From: Leptolyngbya boryana PCC 6306
GTDB lineage: Bacteria > Cyanobacteriota > Cyanobacteriia > Leptolyngbyales > Leptolyngbyaceae
Length of the DNA stretch: 64,000 bases
Direction of reading: 5' to 3'
Assembly (NCBI RefSeq): GCF_000353285.1
Contig: NZ_KB731324.1
Location: 3,242,577-3,306,576 of the forward strand
Part shown: piece by piece, positions 42,774 through 52,798 of the stretch
Layout: each line of letters opens with the position of its first letter
Position numbering within the stretch: the first letter of the stretch is position 1
The notes under the pieces: generated by a model
What the model saw: the letters and a program-made list of their open reading frames with translations, nothing else
Databases searched by the model: none
Told to the model about the DNA's origin: nothing
Position numbers and translations under genes: made by a program

Positions 42774-44060
42774 ATGAAAAATGATATGACTAAAATTGCA
42801 TATCTGGTGAATCAGTATCCGAAAGTCAGTCACAGTTTCATTCGGCGTGAGATTCACGGAGTCGAAGCTAGCGGTATTTCGGTCGGTCGGTATGCCATCC
42901 GCTCCTGTCATGCAGAACTCGTAGATGACGAAGATCAAAAAGAACTGGCGCTCACCCGCACAGTTTTAGAGAGCGGTGGATTTACATTATTGAAGAGTCT
43001 GGCAGCCGCAATCGTCACTCGTCCTCATCAAGTTCTCCAGGCACTTAAGCTCGCTGTAAAATTTGGGCGACGCTCCGATCGCGGAGTCTTACGCCATTTG
43101 ATTTATTTGGCTGAAGCTTGTGTTCTAAACGACTGGTTTCAAGCAGACGGTATTCAGCATATCCATGCCCATTTCGGCACGAATTCAACGACCGTTGCGA
43201 TGCTGTGCACTGCCCTAGGTGGTCCAACCTACAGCTTCACAATCCACGGACCTGAAGAATTCGACATGATTCAGTCTTTATCGATCGTCGAAAAGGTTCA
43301 GCGTTCCTCTTTCGTCGCAACGGTGAGTTCATTTAGCAGAAGCCAGCTTTATCGCTGGTGCGATCAATCGCAATGGGACAAGATTAAAGTTGTGCATTGT
43401 GGAGTCGATCGTTCTTTCTTCACAGACGCCACTCCTATGCCTTCAGAACCCAGAATCGTCTGTGTCGGACGACTCTGTGAAGCGAAAGGGCAACTGCTTT
43501 TAGTTGAAGCGATTAAGCCGATCGTGGCTGCAGGCATTGCAATTAAGCTAGTGCTTGTAGGAGATGGTCCCTTACGTCCTCAAATTGAAGCTTTGATCGC
43601 TGAAGGAAACCTTCAAGATCACGTCGAAATTACAGGCTGGGCAAGTGGCGAAACAGTGCGCGAACACATTCTCGCTTCGCGTGCTTTAGTTCTTCCGAGT
43701 TTTGCAGAAGGGCTACCTGTTGCCTTAATGGAAGCACTCGCCTTACACAGACCTGTGATTAGTACCTATATCGCAGGCATTCCTGAATTGGTCATCCCGA
43801 ATGATTGCGGTTGGCTAGTTCCTGCAGGCTCTATCGCAGAACTCACCTCTGCAATTAAAACTGCGATCGAACTTCCTGCCGAAGTCCTAGCTCAAATGGG
43901 GCAAACTGGAGCAGCACGAGTACTGGAGCAGCACGATGTGGCGATCGAGGCGCAGAAGCTTGCCAATCTCTTTAAAGATATGACTGCAAAGCCTGCTGTA
44001 GAAAGGGGTTTGACTGAAACCCGTGATCTGATTGTTCCACTTGTGCAATCTTCTCAATAG
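42774..44060 (+). CDS. Family-4 glycosyltransferase
   Basis: 428 residues, GT-B fold. The N-terminal domain begins KIAYLVNQYPKVSHSFIRRE, typical of colanic-acid-type exopolysaccharide transferases. The C-terminal nucleotide-sugar domain has CVGRLCEAKGQLLLVEA, LVGDGPLRPQIEALI and the E-x7-E region PSFAEGLPVALMEALA. Cytosolic or peripheral. The acetyltransferase gene follows after 24 bp, suggesting one operon. Confidence 0.85.
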   Translation: MKNDMTKIAYLVNQYPKVSHSFIRREIHGVEASGISVGRYAIRSCHAELVDDEDQKELALTRTVLESGGFTLLKSLAAAIVTRPHQVLQALKLAVKFGRRSDRGVLRHLIYLAEACVLNDWFQADGIQHIHAHFGTNSTTVAMLCTALGGPTYSFTIHGPEEFDMIQSLSIVEKVQRSSFVATVSSFSRSQLYRWCDQSQWDKIKVVHCGVDRSFFTDATPMPSEPRIVCVGRLCEAKGQLLLVEAIKPIVAAGIAIKLVLVGDGPLRPQIEALIAEGNLQDHVEITGWASGETVREHILASRALVLPSFAEGLPVALMEALALHRPVISTYIAGIPELVIPNDCGWLVPAGSIAELTSAIKTAIELPAEVLAQMGQTGAARVLEQHDVAIEAQKLANLFKDMTAKPAVERGLTETRDLIVPLVQSSQ

Positions 44061-44084
44061 TTTCCTCTCGATCGTTTCTTCTCA

Positions 44085-44729
44085 ATGACTCACCCTACCC
44101 TTAGACAAGAGCCTCAATCCATGAGCAATGCACCCGACTCCCTAACCTTGTGGCAACAGATTGTCGAAGACTGGAATGCCCATGGGCGTGACTGGACAAA
44201 ACCCGGATTTCGAGCCGTTGCCGTTTACCGTTTCGGGGTTTGGAGAATGCAAATTCAGCCTCTTGCCTTGCGTGCTCCGCTGAGTGTGCTCTACCGTATG
44301 CTCTTTCGCAAAGTTCGCAACCATTACGGCATTGAGTTACCTTATAGTGCCAAGCTAGGGCGAAGAGTGGTGATCGAGCATCAAAGTGCGATCGTCATTC
44401 ATGGAAATTGTGAAATTGGAGATGACTGCATTATTCGCCAAGGCTGTACCTTAGGCAATCGTTATCTGGATCGCGCCTACGAAGCCCCGAAGCTGGGAAA
44501 TCGGGTAAATGTCGGAGCAGGGGCGAAGATTTTAGGAAAGGTTGTGATTGGAGATGATGCTTGTATTGGAGCCAATGCAGTAGTTCTCAAAGATATTGGA
44601 GCTGGAGAAACTGCCATTGGGATTCCTGCCAAAATTCTTAAGCCAAAAGCTGTTCCCGTAGGGACATCTGATGATGTGTTGAACCTAGAAGCAGCAATGG
44701 CTGCTCCTGCTGCTCCCATTACTAAATAA
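44085..44729 (+). CDS. Serine acetyltransferase-like hexapeptide transferase
   Basis: 214 residues. Begins at the ATG at 44085, with a second in-frame ATG at 44121. A helical N-terminal part (TLWQQIVEDWNAHGRDWTKP) is followed by left-handed beta-helix hexapeptides: GRRVVIEHQSAIVIHGNCEI, GDDCIIRQGCTLGNRY, GNRVNVGAGAKILGKVVIGD. This is CysE-like, but beside glycosyltransferases it more likely acetylates a polysaccharide sugar. The CysE alternative would link to sat, which is 7 kb away and transcribed separately. Confidence 0.75.
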   Translation: MTHPTLRQEPQSMSNAPDSLTLWQQIVEDWNAHGRDWTKPGFRAVAVYRFGVWRMQIQPLALRAPLSVLYRMLFRKVRNHYGIELPYSAKLGRRVVIEHQSAIVIHGNCEIGDDCIIRQGCTLGNRYLDRAYEAPKLGNRVNVGAGAKILGKVVIGDDACIGANAVVLKDIGAGETAIGIPAKILKPKAVPVGTSDDVLNLEAAMAAPAAPITK

Positions 44730-44763
44730 CCCTACATAGGCATATTAATATATAGCAATATAA

Positions 44764-44810
44764 CCCCCTAACAGGTGATTCAGCCGCGCCTATTAGGGGG
44801 CTTTGTTTTG
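44764..44810 (+). terminator. Terminator after the acetyltransferase gene
   Basis: CCCCCTAACAGG pairs with CCTATTAGGGGG with one mismatch, followed by CTTTGTTTT. Confidence 0.8.
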
Positions 44811-46331
44811 CGAAGCGATCTCGTCTTCTCTCTGAAATCATATAGTCTGCTGGTTCTTATCGATCTCGGTCAGATCTACAAATTTCCACGGGAAGTAGCA
44901 ACGTCTAAGTAGCCCATCATACTGCCAAGCCTAGAATTCACTACTGCAACCTGAACTGTTGAAAGGAAGCTCGATCGTGTGATTCTAGATCGAGCACTCC
45001 CCAAGCGATTCAGCCGAAAAAGCATTGCTATGGCTCCATACTCTCGTTGAAAAAACTCTGCCTATATCCAAGGAGGTAGAAAGTTCTCAATCGAATTGAG
45101 TCGCTCATGTAGTTGGGTATGCCAGACCATAGCCTAGAGTGCGGCAAGCCTTCGTAAAGCATCAATGAAGAAAATCTGGACTTTTAGAGCGAAAAAGATA
45201 TTGTTCAGTGCATTCACGTAATCTACAATAGAGCGCTCGTAAAATGGTTCAAATGCCCAGTTCTGACATTGATAAAATTAGCCCTAAAGCATGGCTAAAT
45301 TATCATAATGCACCAATTCTACTTGCAAGATATTCTGGTATTGCAAGCTAGACTATTCCTTGAGAATAAATGATACATTCCTAAAAAATAGCGTTGATAA
45401 GATTCAGGTTTTATTTAAGCTGAAAATTGACGATCTTAGATATATTTCAATATAATTCTGTTTGTTTTATAACAGCGCAACTTGCGCCCACGCTGAAAGA
45501 CTTCTAGTTTAGAACAACGTAAATCCATTCTTTTGTAAATTGGTAACGCCCTAAAAAACCTAGTCTCAAATCATTAGAACGATAAAATAGTTCATGTAGT
45601 GATGGCGTAAATGCATATCATCTTCGTTGGACTAGAAGTCTATATACGTCTAAATTAGTAAATCAGGTGTTTAGAATCTAAGTCTTGTGATATTTCAAAA
45701 GCAGGCCTGTTAATAAATAGACAGATAGTTTCATGGATTTATGTCAGATTTTATCCAGTAATATGATGAGAAATTATCAAAATCTCTATTGGTGAGATCG
45801 CTAAATCTTGAGCCTATTTTGTATCAAATTCATAGAAAAAATCTGCTAATGAATTTGTTGTTAATCGTTCAATTGATTGAAGTATGTTGTTCCAAATTAG
45901 AAGATAGCTTCTCTCTAAACCGCTTAGCTCAATACGATCAGGCGCAGCAAAACTTTTAGAGCGCTTCGTGTGTTGTCTTTGTGTAACAGATGATTAACAA
46001 CTTCACAGATTCATTAGAAACATGTTCCGTAGTTCCACGGTTCCCTAACCGAATAATCCCTTAATAGTCGCGTGAAGATTCAGTAAAGCGAGTAGACGCA
46101 CCTTCAGAAAGCCACTTAGATTACATACAGAGCCGCCTCGGAGTTCGATAGGGCAACTGCTCAAAATAACTTCTGAATCAGCTGGGCTTCTTGTGTGTTG
46201 TTTTTTCAACTTGATACGGGTGCAAATCAGCAGATCACCGAAATATGTCTCCCAACTGGGACAGATATTTCGGTGCACAGGCTCTAGCTCTCCATTGGGC
46301 AAGCCGTAGTAGAGATCTTTCGGGCAAAGTA
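44811..46331. other. 1.5-kb AT-rich gene-free region
   Basis: No frame with a ribosome site or recognisable product on either strand. The base composition is clearly more AT-rich than the flanks, especially 45200-45900, and HIP1 octamers are absent. Possibly a remnant of deleted or foreign DNA inside the polysaccharide locus. The only defined structure is the inverted repeat at 46237-46275. Confidence 0.5.
46237..46275. promoter_or_regulatory. 19-bp inverted repeat upstream of the WecG-like gene
   Basis: CACCGAAATATGTCTCCCA faces its near-complement (TGGGACAGATATTTCGGTG) across one A-C spacer, with two mismatches. It lies 57 bp before the chosen start, so it could be an operator or a leader hairpin. 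Confidence 0.55.
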
Positions 46332-47138
46332 ATGAGACAGGTTCACCTTCTTAACATTGGAATCCACAACCTCACGATGATTGAGCTACTCGAAAAGCTG
46401 CGGCTTGGCGGGACAGTCTTTACACCCAATGTGGATCATCTCATGAAGTTACAGCATGACTATGAATTCTACCGTGCCTATCAAGGGGCGGATTTCAAAG
46501 TCTGTGATAGTCGTGTGTTAGTATATGCCTCCTATTTTTTAGGAACCCCGGTGCAAGAAAAAATCTCTGGCTCTGATCTGTTTCCAGCTTTCTACACGTA
46601 CTATCAAAACGACCCCAGCGTCAAAATTTTCCTTCTTGGGGCTGCTCCTGGCATTGCAGAGGTTGCCCGAACTCGAATTAACGACAAGGTTGGTCGCAAC
46701 ATGGTTGTTGCGGCTCATTCTCCTTCTTTCGGTTTCGAGCGAAACGAAGCAGAGTGCCAAGCCATCATTGACCTGATCAATCGTTCTGGCGCAACCGTGT
46801 TAGCGATCGGGGTTGGCGCACCGAAACAGGAACTCTGGCTCACAAACTATAAAGATCAGCTTCCGAATGTCAAAACCTTTCTCGCGATTGGGGCGACGAT
46901 CGATTTTGAAGCTGGCACAATCCAGCGTTCTCCTCGCTGGATGAGTGATGTAGGACTGGAATGGTTGTTCCGGATTCTGTGTGAACCGAAGCGACTTTGG
47001 AAACGGTATCTCGTTCACGACCTGCCGTTCTTCTGGCTGATTCTTCAGCAGCGCTTTCGCAATTATCAAAACCCCTGGGCATCCGAACCGACCACTGCAT
47101 CGCATAAAAAATCACGATCATTAATGAAAACAATCTAG
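46332..47138 (+). CDS. WecG/TagA/CpsF-family glycosyltransferase
   Basis: GT26-type enzyme of 268 residues that adds the second sugar to a polyprenyl-linked primer. The ATG at 46332 opens MRQVHLLNIGIHNLTMIELL. An upstream extension to 46245 runs through an inverted repeat and is unlikely. Family marks: FTPNVDHLMKLQHD, DSRVLVYASYFLGTPVQEKISGSD, IFLLGAAPGIAE, VLAIGVGAPKQELWL, GATIDFEAGTIQRSPRWM and GLEWLFRILCEPKRL. Confidence 0.88.
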   Translation: MRQVHLLNIGIHNLTMIELLEKLRLGGTVFTPNVDHLMKLQHDYEFYRAYQGADFKVCDSRVLVYASYFLGTPVQEKISGSDLFPAFYTYYQNDPSVKIFLLGAAPGIAEVARTRINDKVGRNMVVAAHSPSFGFERNEAECQAIIDLINRSGATVLAIGVGAPKQELWLTNYKDQLPNVKTFLAIGATIDFEAGTIQRSPRWMSDVGLEWLFRILCEPKRLWKRYLVHDLPFFWLILQQRFRNYQNPWASEPTTASHKKSRSLMKTI

Positions 47139-47446
47139 GGAGACTACGGATGCATTTCAGCATGTTTTCTATATCAAATCCTTAATCTCACCTTTTTGAA
47201 GGCTAAGTTATGGCATAGTTATGGGAGAAAGGCTGACAAGGTGATCCGAACGCGATACCATCTAGCGAAACTGTACTTAAAAAGCTGCGCTCAAAGTCGT
47301 ATCGGTTGACTGAACTCAAAGCCGAATATTTTCAGGCTTGCATCTCAACCGAATCCTGTTTGCTTCTCAAATCATTCTCAGCGCCATCAGTTTTCGGCTT
47401 CCTATGTTCCCCAGGTTATGAGTCCCTCATTCCTCAATTCCCCTTT
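47139..47446. other. Leader region before the Wzc-like gene
   Basis: About 300 bp. The Wzc frame stays open back to 47306, but that part has no family match and no ribosome site, so it is treated as untranslated. Confidence 0.4.
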
Positions 47447-49666
47447 ATGACAAGCATGAAAATGGAGACCAAGCAATATTCTGAAGACTTCGATCTTCAA
47501 AACTATTGGCTTATCCTGAAACGCCGTTGGTTAACTGCTGCTACTGTTCTTGCAGCAACCGTTGGGCTGGTTGGGCTAGCTACTTCGATGCAACGTCCTA
47601 GCTTTGAAGCAAACGGGCGACTCTTAGTTCAGTCAAACCGCACGACCTCTTTAACCGGAGTCGGTGAAAAAGTCGGGACACTGGAATCGCTCAAGCGCGA
47701 GGGTAACCCGCTTGACACGCAAGCGGTTGTCGTTACGTCGTATCCGATCTTGCAGCGTGTGATCGATACTCTGCAGTTGAAAAACTCCAAGGGTCGTCCG
47801 ATGGATCCCGAGGAACTCAGCAAGCAGCTCAAGGTTGAGGCAGTGCCGACAACGGACATTCTCAACTTGAAGTACAGCGATAATGACGCAGAGATGGCAG
47901 CAAACGTGGTCAACCAGATCATGAAGGCTTACATCGACAATAATCTGAAGACGAACCAAGAAGAAGCAAATAAAGCAGGTCGCTTTATTGAAAGCCAACT
48001 GCCGCGAGCGGAAGCAGAGTTGCAAAAAGCCTCTGAAGAGTTACGCCTATTTAGAACTCAAAATCAGATTGTAGATTTAGAACGCGAATCCGCTGCAAAT
48101 ATTAATTCGCTCTCGCTCCTACAAGATCAGCTCAACCAAGCGCGATCGCAGTTAGCAGATGTCGCCCGTCAAGAGCAAGTCGTGCGCGATCAGTTAGGGT
48201 TAGAGACAGGGCAAGCAATCGATCTCGCTTCACTCAGCCAGTCGCCTGGAGTTCAAGAAGCCTTGAGCCAATTGCAACAAGTCCAAACTCGTTTGGTCAC
48301 TGAGCAAGCTCGCTTCAAGAGCACCACTCCGCAAATTCAGACCTTGCAGCAACAAGAGCAAGACTTGAATGCACTACTGCAATCTCGGGTGAGCGAAGCA
48401 GTCGGAGCAAGTGTGCAAGTTGCTCCTGGTGCGCTACAAGTCGGCGATATCAAGCGGAAATTAGCAGAGAGCCTAGCCACTCTGCAGTCGCAAAAATTAG
48501 GGTTAGAGGGCCGTGTAGGAACGCTTGCTGGATTGCAGTCAAGCTTCCGCAGTCGCATGGCAGCAACCCCAACATTAGTGAAACAGCAAAGCGAATTAGA
48601 GCGTAAGCAAGACTTAGCACAGAAGGCTTATGAGAATCTCACAAGCCGCTTGCAAGAAATTCAAGTTGCAAGAAATCAGCAAGTTGGCAACGCCCGTGTG
48701 CTACAAAACGCGCTTGTTCCGACACAGCCAACCGGACGGATGCGGTTGATTCTCTTAGCCGCAGGCACAATGATCGGCTTGCTCTTGGGAGTTGCGGCAG
48801 CATTCTTTAGAGACATGATGGACAAGTCGCTGAAGACGGTCAAAGAAGCCGAAGCGCAATACGGCTACACAATGTTGGGGTTAGTTCCGAAGTTTGAAAC
48901 CAGTGATACGCCAACGATCGTTTCGCCGAGTGCCGATGACATTTCGCCACGGGTGATTGCAATGACTTCACCGCGATCGATGATTCATGAAGCTTATCAG
49001 ATGCTGCAAGCCAATCTGAAGTTTATGAGTCTCGACAAGAAAGTGAAGACGATCGTAATCAGCAGTGCGGTACCCCGTGAAGGTAAGTCTGAAGTAGCAG
49101 CGAACTTAGCCGCTACGATGGCACAGTCGGGTCGCAAAGTCTTGCTCGTCGATGCCGATATGCGAAATCCCTCGCAGCATCACTTGTGGGGCATTGTCAA
49201 CTCGGTTGGGTTGAGTAACGTGGTTGTCGATCAGAGCGAACTGCGCCAAGCAGTCAAGCCGATTACGAACAATCTTTCGATTCTGACTGCGGGTGTCATG
49301 CCACCGAATCCCCTGGCAATTTTGGATTCTGAAGCAATGACGACCTTGTTAGAAACGATTGCTAAGGATTATGATTACGTCCTGTTTGATACGCCACCCC
49401 TAGCGGGAACTGCAGATGCGGCTGTCCTAGGCAAAATGGCGGATGGCGTCTTGATCACAGTTCGTCCAGGCGTAGCTGATGCTGGCAGCATCTCTGCTGC
49501 TAAATCTTTACTCGATCGCTCTGAGCCAAATATTCTAGGCCTGGTTGCGAATGGAGTCAACGTGCGTTATGAGCCGGACAGCTACTTCTACTACACCAGC
49601 CCGCGTGAGCAGGTTTCGGAACGGGGAGAAGGTGCGCGTTCAGTCCGTTCGTTACTGACAAAATAG
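47447..49666 (+). CDS. Wzc-like polysaccharide co-polymerase and tyrosine autokinase
   Basis: 739 residues from the ATG at 47447 (starts at 47456 and 47462 are also possible; the conserved part begins METKQYSEDFDLQNYW). The N-terminal Wzz domain has one membrane helix (LTAATVLAATVGLVGLAT), a long periplasmic coiled coil with a GNVR-like region, and a second helix (LILLAAGTMIGLLLGVAAAF). The cytosolic BY-kinase follows: Walker A SAVPREGKSEVAANLA, Walker A' VLLVDADMRNPS, Walker B VLFDTPPL. A Tyr-bearing tail (YEPDSYFYYTSP) is present. Controls chain length and export of the exopolysaccharide. Confidence 0.9.
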   Translation: MTSMKMETKQYSEDFDLQNYWLILKRRWLTAATVLAATVGLVGLATSMQRPSFEANGRLLVQSNRTTSLTGVGEKVGTLESLKREGNPLDTQAVVVTSYPILQRVIDTLQLKNSKGRPMDPEELSKQLKVEAVPTTDILNLKYSDNDAEMAANVVNQIMKAYIDNNLKTNQEEANKAGRFIESQLPRAEAELQKASEELRLFRTQNQIVDLERESAANINSLSLLQDQLNQARSQLADVARQEQVVRDQLGLETGQAIDLASLSQSPGVQEALSQLQQVQTRLVTEQARFKSTTPQIQTLQQQEQDLNALLQSRVSEAVGASVQVAPGALQVGDIKRKLAESLATLQSQKLGLEGRVGTLAGLQSSFRSRMAATPTLVKQQSELERKQDLAQKAYENLTSRLQEIQVARNQQVGNARVLQNALVPTQPTGRMRLILLAAGTMIGLLLGVAAAFFRDMMDKSLKTVKEAEAQYGYTMLGLVPKFETSDTPTIVSPSADDISPRVIAMTSPRSMIHEAYQMLQANLKFMSLDKKVKTIVISSAVPREGKSEVAANLAATMAQSGRKVLLVDADMRNPSQHHLWGIVNSVGLSNVVVDQSELRQAVKPITNNLSILTAGVMPPNPLAILDSEAMTTLLETIAKDYDYVLFDTPPLAGTADAAVLGKMADGVLITVRPGVADAGSISAAKSLLDRSEPNILGLVANGVNVRYEPDSYFYYTSPREQVSERGEGARSVRSLLTK

Positions 49667-49746
49667 TCTCAGATTCTCTGTAGATGTGAAAAGGTTGCGG
49701 CAAATCATCTGACCGTAACCACACCGATCTTCTTGATTTTGTATTT

Positions 49747-50940
49747 ATGCTGAGTGCCTGTTTTTTGGGAGTTGCAGCTCTTTTCTTGGGGCTGAGCTGC
49801 TGGACATTTTTAGAAACTCTGGCTGCTGTGTTCGCACGGCGAATCGAGCCAGCTTATCCGTCGTCTTCATCTGCGCGGGTGGCGATCTTAGTCCCTGCTC
49901 ACAACGAAGAAATTGAAATTGCAGAGACGCTGCAAACCTTAACAGCACAAAAGCGACCTCAAGATCAGCTGATTGTTATTGCAGATAACTGCACGGATCG
50001 AACTGCCGAAATTGCTCGATCGATGGGTGTGACTGTACTAGAGCGCCATGACACACTCCGGCGTGGCAAAGGATATGCTTTGGACTATGGCACAACGCAT
50101 CTAGCTGCAGATCCACCTGATGTCGTGATTGTAGTGGATGCAGACTGTCAGGTGCAGCCAGGCACGATCGAACAATTAGTCGATACAGTGATGGCAACGG
50201 GCAGACCGGTTCAGGCGACCTATTTACTCCAGAAACCGCCTCAAGCGACGGCTAAACACTCTGTTGCCGCATTTGCTTTCACGCTCAAAAATCTGGTGCG
50301 ACCGCTCGGATTAACTCATCTTGGGCTGCCGTGTTTATTAACGGGGACAGGGATGGCGTTTCCTTGGGCAGCGATTCAAGCCGTGAGTTTAGCGAGCGGT
50401 CATATCGTTGAAGATATGAAGGTCAGTGTGGATTTAACGATCGCTGGATTTGCCCCCCTTTATTGTCCAGAGGCACGAGTAACGGGGGTGCTGCCGCAGA
50501 ATAGCCGTGCGGGTGAAAGTCAACGCACCCGATGGGAGCATGGACATTTGCAAGCGATCACCACCTTTGTTCCAGTCTTAATCAAGAGTGCAATTCAGCG
50601 AAGAAATTTGGATGCGCTAGGAGTTGCTCTAGAGCTGAGTGTCCCGCCCTTATCGCTGTATGTCATGAGCTGGTTGGCAATCAGTGCCATTACGCTGTTT
50701 TGGGGTTGGATAAGTGGGCATTGGTTCCCTGGAATGATTGCGATCGCGGCTGGAGCTTGTCTTGCAGGGACAGTTTTTGGAGCTTGGGCGAAGTTTGGGC
50801 GCGACGATTTATCGCTGCGCGACCTGATCACAGTTCCAATGTACATATTGTGGAAGATTCCGGTGTATCTGAAGTTTTTAGTGCGCCCGCAGAAAACTTG
50901 GGTGCGCACAGAGCGGGATGTGCGCTCGGCTTCAGAGTAG
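49747..50940 (+). CDS. Membrane glycosyltransferase, family 2
   Basis: 397 residues. An N-terminal membrane helix (MLSACFLGVAALFLGLSCW) is followed by a cytosolic GT-A domain: VAILVPAHNEEIEIAETL, ADNCTDRTAEIAR, VVDADCQVQPG, TGTGMAFPW and the QXXRW-type QRTRWEHGHLQ. Three C-terminal membrane segments follow. The QxxRW motif points to a processive or cellulose-synthase-like fold. Rightward, 80 bp after the Wzc-like gene and probably in the same operon. Confidence 0.85.
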   Translation: MLSACFLGVAALFLGLSCWTFLETLAAVFARRIEPAYPSSSSARVAILVPAHNEEIEIAETLQTLTAQKRPQDQLIVIADNCTDRTAEIARSMGVTVLERHDTLRRGKGYALDYGTTHLAADPPDVVIVVDADCQVQPGTIEQLVDTVMATGRPVQATYLLQKPPQATAKHSVAAFAFTLKNLVRPLGLTHLGLPCLLTGTGMAFPWAAIQAVSLASGHIVEDMKVSVDLTIAGFAPLYCPEARVTGVLPQNSRAGESQRTRWEHGHLQAITTFVPVLIKSAIQRRNLDALGVALELSVPPLSLYVMSWLAISAITLFWGWISGHWFPGMIAIAAGACLAGTVFGAWAKFGRDDLSLRDLITVPMYILWKIPVYLKFLVRPQKTWVRTERDVRSASE

Positions 50941-51039
50941 TGACTCGTGAAGCGTAAATAATTAGGAACTTTGGCAGAGGATTTAAGTCGGGGTTAAAGT
51001 CGAACATAGCGCACACAAGCTGGTATAGGAAGTCTTACC

Positions 51040-52659
51040 GTGAAGCGATTCGTCTCCCTGAAAACACTCGGTCATAGTTTTATGTGGGGTGCAGCCCTAG
51101 CTCTGTCAGCTGTTGCTCCTAGTTTCGCTGCTGAACGTTTAAATTTGCGATTTGGACCGTTTGAGCAATCGATTGAGGTTGCGGATTTAGAACAGTTTGC
51201 TCAAAGTGGAAAAGTCTCTACATCGCTTCAGCTCTATACTGCAATTCTGACTCCTGAATTTCGCAAAGCTTTAACGAGTCGATTAGAGCTTGATCCCAAC
51301 TTGGGCACGCGGATTGTTGAAGACTTGTTAAAGTCTCCATCGGGGCAGCAGGTTTTAAATTCGATCCGACAAGCTGCTCCAGAATTAAGTTTAGAAACGC
51401 TGCAAGCGGGGTTTTGGTTAGCAGCTCGGCAGGCAAATCAACTCGATGCAATTGGGGTGATCAAAGCGATTCCACAAGATACGGTGACGATCGATGTCAC
51501 CCAAGCGCTAGGCATCGCGTCTCAGTTGAATTTTTCCTACTGGAAAACTCAAGGGATTCAATCGCTATTAACGAATAGTTTGCCAGCGGGCAATCCAGGA
51601 TTTCGCGCTGAACTTGATCCATCTGCGCCCGGAAATCAGCCGGTTCGAGAACAGTTTTTTTCATTCTTCGATGATCAACGGAATCGCCAATTGCCTGTGG
51701 ATTTGTATTGGAGTTCGACCAATCCTCAAGCGCCTTTGATTGTGATTGCGCCAGGGTTTGAGGCAAATCGGAAGTTTTTAACATATCTGGCTCGACATTT
51801 GGCATCGCATGGATTTACAGTCGCCGCGATCGAGCATCCGTTTGTCACGCGTGGTGGAGCACTGCCCGCTTTGAATCCTGATCGCTTAGTGCCTGGAACT
51901 GAGTTTATTGATCGCCCCAAAGACGTGAGTTTTTTGCTCGATCGCTTTGCGGAATTGAATCAACAACCGGGCGAACTACAAGGAAAACTCAATACTCAAA
52001 AAGTTTCAATGATTGGGCATTCGTTGGGGGGGTATGAAGCGTTGGCGCTGGCTGGGGCTGAGTTGCGGATTGATGAATTACGCGATTTCTGTCGAGAAAG
52101 TGGTCTATTAGAGCGGGTTCCAGCGGATTGGCTGCAATGTGCAGCGGCTGAACTTCCCCAAAACCGAATTAGTGTTCGAGATCCAAGAATTGTGCAAGCG
52201 ATCGCGCTCAACCCGGCGATCGGGCAAATTTTTGGTAAGGAAGGTCTAAAATCTGTAGCTACGCCAACGATGATCTTGACCAGTACCGACGATCGGTTAG
52301 CTCCAGCATTTACGCAGCAGCTTCAACCCTTTTTGCAATTACCGACTCCGAAGTATTTATTAACGGCAATTGGGACAACCCATCTCAGTGTGAGCGATCC
52401 CGGCAATTTCAGTGGAGCCGTGGCGCAAGGAACGTTAGTCAAAGAGCGCAGGGGCAAGGAAGTTGAACCATTGCGGCGATTGTTGCAAGGGGTCACTTTG
52501 GCATTTGTGCAACAAGCGACTCCTGCTGCCAAAACCTATCAGCCGTTCTTAACCCCGGATTATGCGCGATCGCTATCGAAGCCAGAGTTACCCATGCGGT
52601 TGAATACTGAACTGCCTGAAAATATTACGCGTTGGCTGAGTTTGGCGTCGGTTTTTTGA
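51040..52659 (+). CDS. DUF1400-containing alpha/beta hydrolase, copy 1
   Basis: 539 residues, GTG start. The signal peptide ends in SVAPSFAAE. The N-terminal DUF1400 region follows (LNLRFGPFEQSIEVADLEQF, about 30-160), then a platelet-activating-factor-acetylhydrolase-like alpha/beta hydrolase: PLIVIAPGFEANRKFLTYLARHL, nucleophile Ser in MIGHSLGGYEALAL, acid residue near TSTDDRLAPAF and a late His (GTTHLSV). Periplasmic hydrolase of unknown ester substrate. A clear paralogue of the gene at 61939-63585. Confidence 0.85.
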   Translation: MKRFVSLKTLGHSFMWGAALALSAVAPSFAAERLNLRFGPFEQSIEVADLEQFAQSGKVSTSLQLYTAILTPEFRKALTSRLELDPNLGTRIVEDLLKSPSGQQVLNSIRQAAPELSLETLQAGFWLAARQANQLDAIGVIKAIPQDTVTIDVTQALGIASQLNFSYWKTQGIQSLLTNSLPAGNPGFRAELDPSAPGNQPVREQFFSFFDDQRNRQLPVDLYWSSTNPQAPLIVIAPGFEANRKFLTYLARHLASHGFTVAAIEHPFVTRGGALPALNPDRLVPGTEFIDRPKDVSFLLDRFAELNQQPGELQGKLNTQKVSMIGHSLGGYEALALAGAELRIDELRDFCRESGLLERVPADWLQCAAAELPQNRISVRDPRIVQAIALNPAIGQIFGKEGLKSVATPTMILTSTDDRLAPAFTQQLQPFLQLPTPKYLLTAIGTTHLSVSDPGNFSGAVAQGTLVKERRGKEVEPLRRLLQGVTLAFVQQATPAAKTYQPFLTPDYARSLSKPELPMRLNTELPENITRWLSLASVF

Positions 52660-52798
52660 ATTTAAAGGACTGGAGAAGTTCTATCCAACCTGTGCGGATT
52701 GGCTCGAACTTGTTCGTAAAAGTTTCATAAAAGTTCATATCATGAACCTGTGCGATCGTCCGCGCACGGAAACCTACGAGACAGAGGAGTCACCTTAA

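Noticed and set aside
46045-46302. 85-codon minus-strand frame before the WecG-like gene
   Set aside because: Crosses the inverted repeat at 46237-46275 and has no ribosome site or family features.
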